This document shows positions 17,994 through 27,824 of a stretch of DNA of 64,000 nt, one piece after another. The position numbers and the translations under genes are program-made. Position 1 is the first letter of the stretch; each line of letters opens with the position of its first letter. The notes under the pieces are model-generated. The model was given only the letters and a program-made list of their open reading frames with translations. It made no database searches and was not told the DNA's origin. The stretch spans positions 186,001 to 250,000 of the forward strand of contig NZ_CAMLSE010000005.1 in assembly GCF_946482605.1 (NCBI RefSeq). The letters run 5' to 3'. Source of the stretch: an uncultured Dyadobacter sp. Lineage in GTDB: Bacteria; Bacteroidota; Bacteroidia; Cytophagales; Spirosomataceae.

Positions 17994-17999
17994 CAGACA

Positions 18000-18338
18000 A
18001 TGACCAAACATCTGTATTTTTTAAGTTTACTGGGGACACCAATTAGCAATGTGTCGGGCAGGTCCGTGGTACTGAGTGGTTGTGTCAATGATGCCCGGGC
18101 AGGTGAAGTTTCACAGAGTGGCTATAATTCTCAAATCAATACAGGTATCCGTGACGATTCATTTAAGTTAGACCGGGAATGTCATCTACAATGGAGAGGT
18201 GCGGTGATCATGTACGCTTTTTCAGTGGTATCATCGTCTTCCAGAACACCTAAGAGCGGTAAGATACCAGCATTTTCTCTGTACTGCACTCACTGGCAGG
18301 ATGCAACGGAAAGCGCTCGTTATATTAGCGATGGCTAG
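18000..18338 (+). CDS. Uncharacterised short open frame, doubtful gene
   Basis: A 112-codon frame beginning 6 bp after the ACP-like stop. The start could resemble a signal peptide (MTKHLYFLSLLGTPIS), but the rest has no recognisable domain. Amino-acid composition is irregular, and the next 500 bp is clearly a pseudogene. It may be a real but fast-evolving small protein or a degraded one; I do not recognise it. Confidence 0.25.
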   Translation: MTKHLYFLSLLGTPISNVSGRSVVLSGCVNDARAGEVSQSGYNSQINTGIRDDSFKLDRECHLQWRGAVIMYAFSVVSSSSRTPKSGKIPAFSLYCTHWQDATESARYISDG

Positions 18339-18360
18339 AATATTAGAAAGCGTATAGTAA

Positions 18361-18886
18361 TATCCGTTATTTTTGACTGTCGCCCAAGTTTATCATCAGG
18401 CTATCGATCTGGCATCGTCATGGTTATTCGATCAACTTGACAAACAAACACTGGCTAAGATCGATCCGGGTTTTCTTCTCGTCGCCGGATTTTTCAATTA
18501 TTATGAGGGAGTATGTGCACATCAAACCATTTTATAAAACATTTATCTGGTTTATGCAGGATCGGGATAAAACCGAAGGGTTGAAACAACTTAAAAATGG
18601 CTTCGGAAACATCCATGTTCTCAAAGGCGGAGGCAGGCATTTATCTCGCACATATTATGATAAAAAACCTTTTGAGGCATTGCAACACCTAATATCCCTT
18701 TCGGAATCATATCCCAATAGTCCATATATCGAAGGAAAATTGGCAGAAGTATTACTAAGCGCGGGTAAACCGGGAAATGACCTTGTGCATATTCAAAATC
18801 TAATGGATAGCGATATAACGGGATATAGAAATCTCGCCCTTGTAAAAATAGCGAACAATATATCAAACTTAACAAATGAACATTAA
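18361..18886 (+). pseudogene. Multiply frameshifted TPR-like protein gene
   Basis: Protein-like segments run one after another in different frames. Frame of 18361 gives QAIDLASSWLFDQLDKQTL and DPGFLLVAGFFNYYEG up to a TAA at 18535. Frame of 18437 gives FYKTFIWFMQDRDKTEGLKQLK (about 18517-18594). Frame of 18597 gives MASETSMFSKAEAGIYLAHI (to about 18655). Then back to the 18437 frame with YDKKPFEALQHLISLSESY, SPYIEGKLAEVLLSAGK and a final helix to 18886. Joined, these read as one helical-repeat protein with TPR-like helices (EAGIYLAHI-YDKKPFEALQHL). At least three frameshifts and no intact start are seen. Identity of the parent protein is not known to me. Confidence 0.6.
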
Positions 18887-18930
18887 TGAAACATCTTAAA
18901 AAACACGTAAACAAACTTTTAGAAAATATT

Positions 18931-21339
18931 ATGAGAAAAACGAATCAGTTAAAATTCCTTAGGTCACTAAAAAGGCAGGTGCTACTTGCCGTTATGATAT
19001 TTTGCCCAGCATTCATTTTTGCACAGACAAAATATTCAATTAGTGGTATAGTGAAGGATGCTGGCAATGGCGAAACACTCGCGGGCGCAACTGTCCTTTT
19101 AAAAGGCACGTCGATTGGAAGCACGACCAACGAATATGGTTTTTACTCTATCACAGCACCCGAGGGAAATTATACCTTAATCATTTCCTATTTGGGATTT
19201 ACAACTCTTGAAAGGGCCGTGGACCTAAGCTCGAATCAAAACCTTAACATCGAGATCAAAGGGGATGCCGCTGAATTAGATGAAGTAGTCATTACAGCTG
19301 AGGAATCCAAGAAAATTGACCTTCAAACACCCCAAATGAGTGTGGCAAAACTCTCAACGAAGGACATCAAAAAGATACCTGTTGTTTTGGGTGAGGTGGA
19401 TTTGATCAAGTCCATTCAATTACTCCCAGGTGTAACCAACGCCGGCGAGGGCGCATCGGGTTTCAATGTACGCGGCGGCGCTGAAGACCAGAACCTAATT
19501 CTCTTGGATGAAGCAATTATTTACAACGCTTCCCATTTGTTTGGTTTCTTTTCGGTGTTCAATGCTGATGCCATTAAAGATGTTAACCTTTATAAGGGAG
19601 GAATTCCTGCACGTTTTGGAGGGCGAGTTTCTTCGGTACTAGATATACGACAAAAAGACGGAAATAGTAAAGACTTTGAACTCAATGGCGGCATTGGTGC
19701 TATTTCCAGTCGTTTAGCGGCAGAAGGGCCAATGTTTAAAGACAAAGGTTCGTTCTTAGTAGCCGGAAGAGCTTCTTATGTAAATTTATTTCTAGCCTTG
19801 GCTAACCAAAGCAGCAGAGCCGGGTTCTACGATTTAAATCTGAAAGCTAATTATGAAATTGATGAAAAGAACAAACTATATCTATCTGGCTATTTAGGCA
19901 GTGACAACTTTGATCTGGCCGGATTTTTTACTAATTCATACGGAAACCTCTCAGGAAACTTGCGATGGAATCACATCTTTAGTAACAAGTTATTCTCCAA
20001 TGCATCCCTAATATACAGTCGGTATAATTACAATCTGGAAATTCCGATTGAGGGAATTGACTGGACCTCGGATATAAACAATTATAATGTGCGCTATGAC
20101 TTAGGGTACTATGCGAGCGATAAATTAAAATTTGATTTTGGAGTAAATGGCATTTATTACAACTTTAATCCAGGAAGACTCAATCCCTTAAATGCAGCTT
20201 CGGGTGTCAATCCGGAGAAGTTAGATAACAAATTTGCTTTTGAGACTGGGGCTTACGCAAGTTTAGAACATAAAATGTCCGGAAAGCTCACCGCTCAATA
20301 CGGCTTGCGTTTTAGCTACTTCAATCGACTTGGAAAGCAAATATTAAACAACTACGCCAATAATTTACCAGTAATTTACAACAAGGAGCTAGGTATTTAT
20401 GAGCGTGCTGAGCCCATTTCAAATACAAACTACGATAAAGGAAAGAGCATAGCTACATTCAATAACTTAGAGCCTCGGTTTGCTCTTTCGTATCAACTTA
20501 ACGAGAAGTCTTCCCTTAAAGCAAGTTATAACCGAATTGCTCAATACCTGCATCTAATTTCCAATACCTCATCAGCCACGCCATTAGATGTTTGGGCACC
20601 CAGCGGAAAGTTTATTAAACCACAGATTGCAGACCAATATGCTGTTGGCTACTTCAAAAATTTAAACGAAAATATGTTTTCGATCGAAGCAGAAGCCTAT
20701 TATAAAACTATCGGCAACAGGATCGATTATATCAACGGCGCAGAACTTATAGCACAAAACACCATCGAAACCGAAATTTTGACTGGTGAAGCCCGAGCTT
20801 ATGGGTTAGAGTTTCTATTGCGGAAAAATCAAGGTGATTTTACAGGTTGGGTGGAGTATACGTTGTCAAAATCCCAACAGCTCACACCCGGAGGAGCAGC
20901 CGGAGGACCAGGCATTAACAATGGGAAATGGTATAGTTCTAACTCGGACAGAACCCACGACGTTTCGTTTACTGGAAGTTACAAATTCAACGAAAAATGG
21001 CGATTTGGGGCTAACATGGTATTCCAGACAGGGCGACCCGTGACCTACCCGAACGGACAGTTTGTGTACAGCGGATTATCCGTCGCGACTTATTCCGAAA
21101 GGAATGCAAACCGATTGCCAGCCTACCACAGACTAGATCTTTCTGCAACCTTAACACCTCAAAAAAACAAAAATAGAAAATGGCAAGCAGAATGGGTATT
21201 TGGAATATATAACGCTTATAACCGAAAAAATACAGCATCTATTGCTTTCGCTCAAAACCAAAAGACCGGCGTCACCGAAGCCACTCGCACCTCCATATTT
21301 GGTATTGTACCCTCAGTAACATATAATTTTAATTTTTAA
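18931..21339 (+). CDS. TonB-dependent receptor with CarboxypepD_reg-like N-terminal domain
   Basis: An outer-membrane receptor of about 802 residues. I place the start at the ATG at 18931, which opens a standard signal peptide ending FIFAQ; an upstream ATG at 18886 would add 15 charged residues. After the signal come a beta-sandwich carboxypeptidase-regulatory-like domain (YSISGIVKDAGNGETLAGAT), a plug (GEVDLIKSIQLLPGV, FNVRGGAEDQNLILLDEA) and a 22-strand barrel ending in VPSVTYNFNF with a terminal Phe. It is not of the SusC class. The DUF4249 lipoprotein gene begins 4 bp downstream, a recurrent Bacteroidota pair. The ligand is unknown. Confidence 0.9.
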   Translation: MRKTNQLKFLRSLKRQVLLAVMIFCPAFIFAQTKYSISGIVKDAGNGETLAGATVLLKGTSIGSTTNEYGFYSITAPEGNYTLIISYLGFTTLERAVDLSSNQNLNIEIKGDAAELDEVVITAEESKKIDLQTPQMSVAKLSTKDIKKIPVVLGEVDLIKSIQLLPGVTNAGEGASGFNVRGGAEDQNLILLDEAIIYNASHLFGFFSVFNADAIKDVNLYKGGIPARFGGRVSSVLDIRQKDGNSKDFELNGGIGAISSRLAAEGPMFKDKGSFLVAGRASYVNLFLALANQSSRAGFYDLNLKANYEIDEKNKLYLSGYLGSDNFDLAGFFTNSYGNLSGNLRWNHIFSNKLFSNASLIYSRYNYNLEIPIEGIDWTSDINNYNVRYDLGYYASDKLKFDFGVNGIYYNFNPGRLNPLNAASGVNPEKLDNKFAFETGAYASLEHKMSGKLTAQYGLRFSYFNRLGKQILNNYANNLPVIYNKELGIYERAEPISNTNYDKGKSIATFNNLEPRFALSYQLNEKSSLKASYNRIAQYLHLISNTSSATPLDVWAPSGKFIKPQIADQYAVGYFKNLNENMFSIEAEAYYKTIGNRIDYINGAELIAQNTIETEILTGEARAYGLEFLLRKNQGDFTGWVEYTLSKSQQLTPGGAAGGPGINNGKWYSSNSDRTHDVSFTGSYKFNEKWRFGANMVFQTGRPVTYPNGQFVYSGLSVATYSERNANRLPAYHRLDLSATLTPQKNKNRKWQAEWVFGIYNAYNRKNTASIAFAQNQKTGVTEATRTSIFGIVPSVTYNFNF

Positions 21340-21343
21340 GACA

Positions 21344-22180
21344 ATGAAAAACATAAGTATATACAGCAAATTAGGAACACTCCTTCTATTATTAGGATTT
21401 TTAAACTCATGCACAGATGTCATAGATGTTAAGGTCCCGAACGGTGGTGCACGGTTGGTGATTGATGCCTCAATTAAGTGGCAGAAAGGTACTTTGGGGG
21501 AAACACAAACCATTAAACTCAGAAGATCAACTGCTTTTTTTGATAAAAATACAGATGTCCCTGTTACGGGTGCCGTAGTAACGGTGACCAAAGAGAACGA
21601 CGGGTCAATATTTGTGTTTGCCGACCAGAATAATGGCAGTTACACTGCTACCGATTTTGCCCCGGAATTAAACGCATCGTACACTTTGAAAGTCCTTTAC
21701 AACGGCAATACCTACACAGCAACAGAAACCTTAATTGCAGCGCCTGTTATTGATCGAGTTGAGCAAACCGTTGAAGGCTCAGATGGTGACACAGAAATCC
21801 TGCTTCAGGTGTTTTTTGACGACCTCAGAGGTGCTAAAAATTATTATCTGGGCGAATTTACTCCGTCCAATTTACCACTGCCATCTCTTGCAGTTATTAG
21901 TGATAAATTTTCCGATGGCAACGAAAACTATATTGAGAACGATAACGAAAATTATATTGCCGGAGTAACTGTGGGAATTAATGTGTACGGTGTTTCAAAG
22001 CGACATTATGACTATTTAAATATCTTGATTCAGCAATCTGGAAGTGATGAAGCTGGCCCTTTTCCAATTATTCCCGTGCCGTTAAAAGGAAACTGTACCA
22101 ATGTCAATGATCCCAACGAAGAAGTGTTGGGATATTTCAGGCTAGGCGAATTTGATACTACATCCTATAAAATCAACTAG
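21344..22180 (+). CDS. DUF4249-family lipoprotein
   Basis: A 278-residue lipoprotein with a lipid signal ending at Cys23 (FLNSC) and the opening TDVIDVKVPNGGARLVIDASI typical of DUF4249. Next come an Ig-like domain of strands (VTGAVVTVTKENDGS, YTLKVLYNGNTYTA) and a second beta-rich half. DUF4249 proteins are usually encoded directly after a TonB receptor and are thought to be surface or periplasmic partners of it. That fits here, with the start 4 bp after the receptor stop. The function is not established. Confidence 0.85.
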   Translation: MKNISIYSKLGTLLLLLGFLNSCTDVIDVKVPNGGARLVIDASIKWQKGTLGETQTIKLRRSTAFFDKNTDVPVTGAVVTVTKENDGSIFVFADQNNGSYTATDFAPELNASYTLKVLYNGNTYTATETLIAAPVIDRVEQTVEGSDGDTEILLQVFFDDLRGAKNYYLGEFTPSNLPLPSLAVISDKFSDGNENYIENDNENYIAGVTVGINVYGVSKRHYDYLNILIQQSGSDEAGPFPIIPVPLKGNCTNVNDPNEEVLGYFRLGEFDTTSYKIN

Positions 22181-22299
22181 CAAGAATCCCGAGCTGCATT
22201 TATTTATCCAGCCATTTTCCGCAGATCGATGTGCTTGAAACGGGCAAGAATCCGATGAACGACCAGGAAGCTCAACACAGAATTCAATAACGAACATTA

Positions 22300-22989
22300 A
22301 TGGAGGATTTGGAACAATACATAGATAACCTTTTTGAAAATAGTAGGAAAAAGGCCGCAGCCCGTCCAAATCCTAAATCCGACGTCAGATTCGGGCTGCC
22401 GGACATTGAAAAGTTTGTCGTTACGTTTTTTGAAAACAACAGTAATTCTGAGCTCAAGTATCATAATTTGAAACACACTTTTAAGGTGGTGTGCCATACC
22501 AGGGAGATTTCACAACATTCTGGGTTAAATGATGACGATTCATTCATTGTGGAAAGTGCTGCCTGGTTTCATGACATCGGATACCTGATCCGGAATGAGC
22601 CTGAAGGTCATGAAGTTCTCGGAGCCGAACTTGCTGAGAAGTATCTGAAAGGTAATTTTGTTTCTGCCGAGATAATTGCAGGAGTGCGGGCATGCATTAT
22701 GGCCACGATTTTACCTCAAAGACCTCAGGATCTTTTACAAGAAATTATCTGTGATGCTGATCTTTACCATTTGGGCACTTCGGAATTGTTTTTCCAGGAT
22801 ACCTTGCTGCACAAGGAGGTGGAGTTCAGGATCGGACAGCCGATCGATGAACGCCGATGGACGGAAGGCACATTAGGCTTATTGAATGCTCATAGTTATC
22901 ACACCAAGTATTGCCAGAGGTTGTTGGGCCAGCAGAAGAGATCAAATCTGAATAGACTGGAAATGATTCTGAGGAAATTGAATCCGTAA
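22300..22989 (+). CDS. HD-domain phosphohydrolase-like protein
   Basis: A 229-residue soluble protein with a full HD metal site: YHNLKHT for the first His, AAWFHDIGY for the HD pair, GHEVLGAELA, and ICDADLYHLG for the last Asp. The run from YHNLKHT to LLNAHSYHTKYCQ closely resembles the N-terminal half of the HD-plus-DUF5706 proteins of Bacteroidota, the family that includes Pycsar transmembrane effectors. Here the protein stops before the two TM helices would begin, and no nucleotide cyclase is adjacent. It may be a stand-alone hydrolase of a nucleotide or phosphate ester, or a shortened relative of those proteins. Confidence 0.78.
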   Translation: MEDLEQYIDNLFENSRKKAAARPNPKSDVRFGLPDIEKFVVTFFENNSNSELKYHNLKHTFKVVCHTREISQHSGLNDDDSFIVESAAWFHDIGYLIRNEPEGHEVLGAELAEKYLKGNFVSAEIIAGVRACIMATILPQRPQDLLQEIICDADLYHLGTSELFFQDTLLHKEVEFRIGQPIDERRWTEGTLGLLNAHSYHTKYCQRLLGQQKRSNLNRLEMILRKLNP

Positions 22990-23032
22990 TTGTGCTTCGT
23001 GGGGAGCCCCTTAATGTCTGGCCGAACACCTG

Positions 23033-26000
23033 TCAAAACTGCGCACTCACACCTAAAACAAAGGCCTTGCGCACCGGATAATTCCCCACGTCGATCCCGA
23101 ATGCCACGTCCGAAATCCCCCCTACTGCCGGATCGAGGCCGCTATACGAGGTGACGGTGAAAAGATTTGAAGCCATTACTACTAGCCGCAACTGCTCCGA
23201 CCGCACGACGCGAGCCATGCGGTCGGGGAATGTGAAGCCGAGGCTGAGGTGTTGCAGGCGCGCATAGGAGCCGTTTTCGACGTAGTAAGAATTGGCCTGC
23301 GTATTGGTACTGAAATTGGCGGCGCTTTCAAATATCGGAACGCCGCCGCCGGTGCGCGTGGGAAGCCATGAGTCGCGGACGCGAGTGCTCACAGCGGCCC
23401 CGCTGAACGAGGGGTAAAAATCCGAAAACCAGCGCTGGTTGTTGAAAATCTGACTGCCGAGCGAGGTGTACAGGCTGGCATTAAGGTCGAGGCCCTTGTA
23501 ACGCAGCACTACGGCCAGGCTTCCGGTGAATTTCGGAATGGGGCTGCCGAGGTAAGTCCGGTCGCTGTCGTTGATGCGTCCATCGGCATTCAGGTCCCTG
23601 AACCGGAACCGGCCTGGGGCGGCCCCGGATTGCGCCGGCGCAGAAGCTACTTCTTCCTTGCTTTGGAAAAGCCCCGTAACCTCGTAGCCATAAAACGAAG
23701 ACAATGCATGCCCCGGCTCGTTGCGGATAACGGGCGTCCCCAGGCGCGTCCCACCCGCTGAAAAGTAAGGCACAAGCGGTGCAATGCGCGTGATTTTGTT
23801 GCTTAAAAAACTGCCCGATACCGAGATTTCGTACCCAAGCGCGCCGTTGACCGTCCCTTTTGTCGCCAGGGCAAGGTCCACGCCCTGGTTGCGCATCCGC
23901 GCTACATTCACGAACGGCGCGCTCGCCCGCGTACCAACCACGCCCGGAATGGGCAGCTGGTACAGCAAATCACGCGTTTCCTTGCGCCATACATCCACTA
24001 CCGCTTCCAGTTTGTGATTAAAAAAAGATGCATCAAAACCCGCATTATAAGTGATGCTCGTCTCCCACCGCGCTTTGGGATTCCCGATCTGGCTCGCATA
24101 ATACCCGGCTTCGATGCTGCCGTTCGTTGCCCCGAGGTCGTAGCCGTTGGCTGCATTGGAAAGATACAGGCTGTACTGATTGGTGGAGCTCAGATAATTA
24201 GAATTACCCATCCGCCCATAGCCCGCCCGGATTTTCAAATCCGTAATCCAATGCACGTTGCGCATAAAACCCTCATTGGCCAGCAGCCAGCCTGCCGAGA
24301 ATGCCGGGAAAAAGCCAAAGCGGTTCTCCGCCCCGAATTGCGACGAGCCGTCCCTTCGCATTACCGATGTGAAAATATAGCGATCGTTATAGATGTATTT
24401 CAACTGCCCGAACAGTGAGTAAAACCGGTTGCCCATCGCCCTGCCGCTCCCAACCTGGCGCGTGGAGCCAGGAACCGTGGTCCCGAGCGTAATGTAGTTA
24501 GGGTCGGTGGAGAATGGGTTCACGCCCGACCCGCTCATGTTCCTGCCCGCGCCGGTGTTCAACGCCTCCATGCCCAGCAATGCGCCCAGCTGGTGGCGGC
24601 CGAGCTGTTTGTTGAACCGCAAGGTATTCGTGAAAGTCCAGGCGACACCATAGCCGGAGCCTTCCGTATAGGTGGTGTTGGCGATGTTCTCCGAGTTTTC
24701 GTAGGTCGCGCGGGTGAGTGAGCCGTTGTAATTGGCAAACAAGGTACCGCCTATACTGCTGCGGAAAACCAGAAACGGGGCAATGTCATATTCCGCAAAT
24801 GCATTGCCGAAGCCATACACGGTGCGGTTGAAGTTGTTGGCAGCCGCCTGCCTGCTGGCAACCGGATTGCGTGGATTACTGAACCCCGGTGCCGCCGTGC
24901 CTGCGTACCCGCCAAATGCATTGTAAACCGGGATGATCGGTGCCATGCGGAATGCCGCCAGAATATCGTTTTCATCGGCCGATACACTAGGATTGTTGTT
25001 TAAGTTATTTCCTAAAAATCCCCCGCTGCTGCCCTGCTGGCCGGTGGTAGAGATGTAGGTCAATTGCAGGTTTTCGCCCAGGCGTAACTTTTTAGTAAGG
25101 CCGTAATCAGAGTTAATGCGAAAAGTGTAGCGGTCGAAATTGTTGTTGATCACCATTCCGTCCTGCTTCTGGTAGCTGATACCGAGATAATAGCGGTTTT
25201 GCCCGCCCCCGCCCGAGAGCCCGAGCGAGTGGCGCATCAGCGCCGCATTGCGGGTAATGGCCTTATACCAGTCGGTGCCGGCCGGGTTGGCCGGAATGAC
25301 GAGGTAGTAAGGCCCTGCTGCGGGATCGGTGTTGTATCTGGCACGTTCAGCCGGCAAACCCACCGTCGAAGCCGACAGACCCGGCCGGTTTCCTACCAGC
25401 AGGTAATCCGGCAAAACCGGTGTTTCGCCGGAACCGTACTGCCCGTTGGCAATGCCATTGAAGCTCCCCGGGCCCGTCGTCCCTCCCGCCTGGAAAATAT
25501 CATTACGCCTCGCCTGCCAGGTCCATTCGGCTTGCTCCTGCGGGCTTAGCACCGGCAGGCCCTTGCCGCGGACCGTCACACCAAACAGCCCGTCATAGCT
25601 CAGCCGGATGCCGTTGCTATCCTTGCGCCCTTGTTTGGTAGTGATCACAATCACCCCCGCCGCCGCCCGCGCACCATATACCGACGCCGAGGCGGCATCT
25701 TTCAGCACCGTGGTGGAAGCTATATCGGCCGGATTAAGGAAACTGATCGTTTGCGTTGGCACGCCGTCTACCACATACAAAGGATGATTGCCCCCGAATG
25801 AACCAAATCCGCGGATACGTACCTGGCTAGATGTGCCTGGCTGACCATTGGTAATGAGCGTCAGCCCGGCTACTCTGCCCTGCAATTGCTGCTCCACATT
25901 GGCCGATGGCACGGTCATCAGGTCTTGCGGCCTTACTGTCGATACCGCACCGGTAAACTCCCGCCGCTCCTCGCTAGCATAACCCGTCACCACCATTTCG

Positions 26001-26614
26001 CCAAGCAACTGCGTGTCCTCTGCCAGCTGCACAAGTACGGTTCCCGCATTTTTAAATGCAATTTCCTTCCGCTCGAAACCCACAGACGAAAACACCAGTT
26101 TGCCTTCCTCAGGCGGGACGTCGAGCAAAAAGTTGCCCTTACCGTCCGCTGCGGTGCCGGTAGCCGAATTTTTCAGGGCAACCGTGGTACCCGGCAGCGG
26201 CTCACCCAATGCATTCTCCACCCGGCCTGTAAGCTGCCATTTGAAGGTTCCATTGCCCTCACTGGCCGACCTTCCCTCGCCCACCCTCTCGTCGCCCGCA
26301 TTGTCCTCATCATTTTCCAGATACAGAATGTAGATATTTCCACTACGCCGGAAGCGGATGCGGTGTGGTTCAAGCAGTTTTTGTAAAACCTTGTCCGGGT
26401 CTGCATTGGCCTCGAAACGGTCGAAAACGGCCATTTTGCCATCCAGCAAATCGGTGTCGTAATTGAATGTCACATGGTAAACTTCCGCGAAACGCCGCAG
26501 GATTGACGGCAGCGTTTGCTGCTGGGCGAAGGTTTCAAAGCCACACAACAATGCAAGCATCAGTACGACCCCAATCCGCATTCGCGACCAGCCCTTTCCT
26601 TGCATTGACGCCAT
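23033..26614 (-). CDS. SusC/RagA TonB-linked outer-membrane protein with STN domain
   Basis: A 1193-residue outer-membrane importer of the SusC class. In order: signal peptide to about residue 30 (CGFETFAQ), an STN (secretin/TonB N-terminal) signalling domain at about 35-100, a CarboxypepD_reg-like domain at about 128-205, and the plug with SusC motifs (TGAVSTVRPQDL, VRIRGFGSFGGNHPLYVVDG, VLKDAASASVYGARAA). The barrel ends YPVRKAFVLGVSAQF. The STN domain marks it as a signal transducer to the FecR anti-sigma factor encoded 14 bp upstream. No SusD gene follows; the other SusC in this region (36138-39428) is closely similar along its whole length. Confidence 0.93.
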   Translation of the reverse strand: MASMQGKGWSRMRIGVVLMLALLCGFETFAQQQTLPSILRRFAEVYHVTFNYDTDLLDGKMAVFDRFEANADPDKVLQKLLEPHRIRFRRSGNIYILYLENDEDNAGDERVGEGRSASEGNGTFKWQLTGRVENALGEPLPGTTVALKNSATGTAADGKGNFLLDVPPEEGKLVFSSVGFERKEIAFKNAGTVLVQLAEDTQLLGEMVVTGYASEERREFTGAVSTVRPQDLMTVPSANVEQQLQGRVAGLTLITNGQPGTSSQVRIRGFGSFGGNHPLYVVDGVPTQTISFLNPADIASTTVLKDAASASVYGARAAAGVIVITTKQGRKDSNGIRLSYDGLFGVTVRGKGLPVLSPQEQAEWTWQARRNDIFQAGGTTGPGSFNGIANGQYGSGETPVLPDYLLVGNRPGLSASTVGLPAERARYNTDPAAGPYYLVIPANPAGTDWYKAITRNAALMRHSLGLSGGGGQNRYYLGISYQKQDGMVINNNFDRYTFRINSDYGLTKKLRLGENLQLTYISTTGQQGSSGGFLGNNLNNNPSVSADENDILAAFRMAPIIPVYNAFGGYAGTAAPGFSNPRNPVASRQAAANNFNRTVYGFGNAFAEYDIAPFLVFRSSIGGTLFANYNGSLTRATYENSENIANTTYTEGSGYGVAWTFTNTLRFNKQLGRHQLGALLGMEALNTGAGRNMSGSGVNPFSTDPNYITLGTTVPGSTRQVGSGRAMGNRFYSLFGQLKYIYNDRYIFTSVMRRDGSSQFGAENRFGFFPAFSAGWLLANEGFMRNVHWITDLKIRAGYGRMGNSNYLSSTNQYSLYLSNAANGYDLGATNGSIEAGYYASQIGNPKARWETSITYNAGFDASFFNHKLEAVVDVWRKETRDLLYQLPIPGVVGTRASAPFVNVARMRNQGVDLALATKGTVNGALGYEISVSGSFLSNKITRIAPLVPYFSAGGTRLGTPVIRNEPGHALSSFYGYEVTGLFQSKEEVASAPAQSGAAPGRFRFRDLNADGRINDSDRTYLGSPIPKFTGSLAVVLRYKGLDLNASLYTSLGSQIFNNQRWFSDFYPSFSGAAVSTRVRDSWLPTRTGGGVPIFESAANFSTNTQANSYYVENGSYARLQHLSLGFTFPDRMARVVRSEQLRLVVMASNLFTVTSYSGLDPAVGGISDVAFGIDVGNYPVRKAFVLGVSAQF

Positions 26615-26628
26615 CGTTTTCCAGTTGA

Positions 26629-27612
26629 TTATTTTAATACATAACCACCCTGCACCGGCTGCACCTGTAAATGGTAAATGACGCCCAACTGGTTGTAGAA
26701 ATTGGCAATGGAATCGGTGGTAACCGAACCGGTAAAGCGCTTTTTGAGGATTTCGGGGCTGGCAACGCGCGTGCTGATCCCGAAACCGTCTTGCAGCTGC
26801 TCGAATACCGTTTGCAGTGTTTCTCCATTATAAACCAGCTCATGCCGCAGCCAGGCGGTTTGCTGTTCGCCGTCTGTTTTGAATTTTTTCAATTGATTTG
26901 CCCTCGCGTCAAGCGTCGCCTGTTCTCCGGGAGCGAGGTCCAGCTGCGCGCCGGCAGTTTCCAGCCTTACCTTGCCTTCCGTGAGCACCACCGCCACGTG
27001 CTCGCGCCGGTTGCGGACATTGAAAACCGTCCCGAGCACATTCACCTGCACCCGACCGGCCTCTACCCTGAATCCTATCGCCCGGCCCAGCTTCTGTTCT
27101 TTTTTTACTTTGAAATATGCCTCCCCATTCAGGCTGACTTTCCGGGCAAGCAACCCTCTCGCGAAGGATAACTCCGTATTACCGTTCAGCGTAACTTCCG
27201 AGCCGTCGGGTAATGTAATCGTTTTAATCTCTCCGAATGCCGTGGCAAAGCCCACCGGCCTGGTATACTGCCAGAAACCGAAACCCGCCAAAACCAGCAA
27301 GGCCACACTCGCCGCTACTGCCAGCCATCTTCTGCCAGACGGCAATGGCATTACGGGCGTTTCACGGACTATCGTTTTTTGCCGGATGCGATCCCAGTTG
27401 GCCTGCAACTCTTCTGCTCCGAAAACGTCGGTCTGCGCCGCGAGCTCTTTCACGATCCGCACCGCCGCTTCCACTTCGGGGCGCTTGTGCGGGTGCAGTC
27501 TGAGCCATTGCAGCCAGAATGCATCGGAAGATTCGGAAGGATCGGTTACCCATTTGATAAAGGCATCATCCGCCACGAAATCCTGGCTCGAAAAATGCTC
27601 GTACGACTGCAT
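26629..27612 (-). CDS. FecR-family anti-sigma factor
   Basis: A 327-residue FecR protein. It has an N-terminal cytosolic anti-sigma region with a conserved Trp segment (FIKWVTDPSESSDAFWLQWL), one TM helix at about 93-112 (WLAVAASVALLVLAGFGFW), and a periplasmic FecR domain (TLPDGSEVTLNGNTELSF, GTVFNVRN, EGKVRLE). The C-terminal DUF4974-type domain (LVYNGETLQTVFEQLQDGFG) contacts the STN domain of the receptor. It sits between the divergent sigma gene (27825) and its receptor (14 bp downstream), completing a FecI-FecR-SusC cell-surface signalling set. Confidence 0.93.
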   Translation of the reverse strand: MQSYEHFSSQDFVADDAFIKWVTDPSESSDAFWLQWLRLHPHKRPEVEAAVRIVKELAAQTDVFGAEELQANWDRIRQKTIVRETPVMPLPSGRRWLAVAASVALLVLAGFGFWQYTRPVGFATAFGEIKTITLPDGSEVTLNGNTELSFARGLLARKVSLNGEAYFKVKKEQKLGRAIGFRVEAGRVQVNVLGTVFNVRNRREHVAVVLTEGKVRLETAGAQLDLAPGEQATLDARANQLKKFKTDGEQQTAWLRHELVYNGETLQTVFEQLQDGFGISTRVASPEILKKRFTGSVTTDSIANFYNQLGVIYHLQVQPVQGGYVLK

Positions 27613-27756
27613 ATTTGAATGTATTAGTTTACCCTACCCGCTCACTTCCGGGCAATTAGGTTATTTTGGTAAAATTCCCGGATCAGCCATTCGGCACCGG
27701 CCTCCAAAACGGTTCTATAAATATAGAAAGATATTTTTTTCTGATTTATTTATCGG

Positions 27757-27764
27757 TATTTTTG
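27757..27764 (+). promoter_or_regulatory. Candidate -7 element of the ECF sigma gene
   Basis: TATTTTTG matches TAnnTTTG exactly and lies about 60 bp before the sigma start codon. The upstream sequence is T-rich (run of seven T at about 27734-27740) but has no clean TTTG at the right distance, so only the -7 box is supported. Confidence 0.35.
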
Positions 27765-27824
27765 AATCTGCTTAAATAAATAATTAATTGGACAAAACGC
27801 AGGAACCCGCTGCGTGCCACGCGT

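Noticed and set aside
22300..22989. A complete Pycsar antiphage system
   Set aside because: No pyrimidine cyclase gene is adjacent and the TM effector half is missing.
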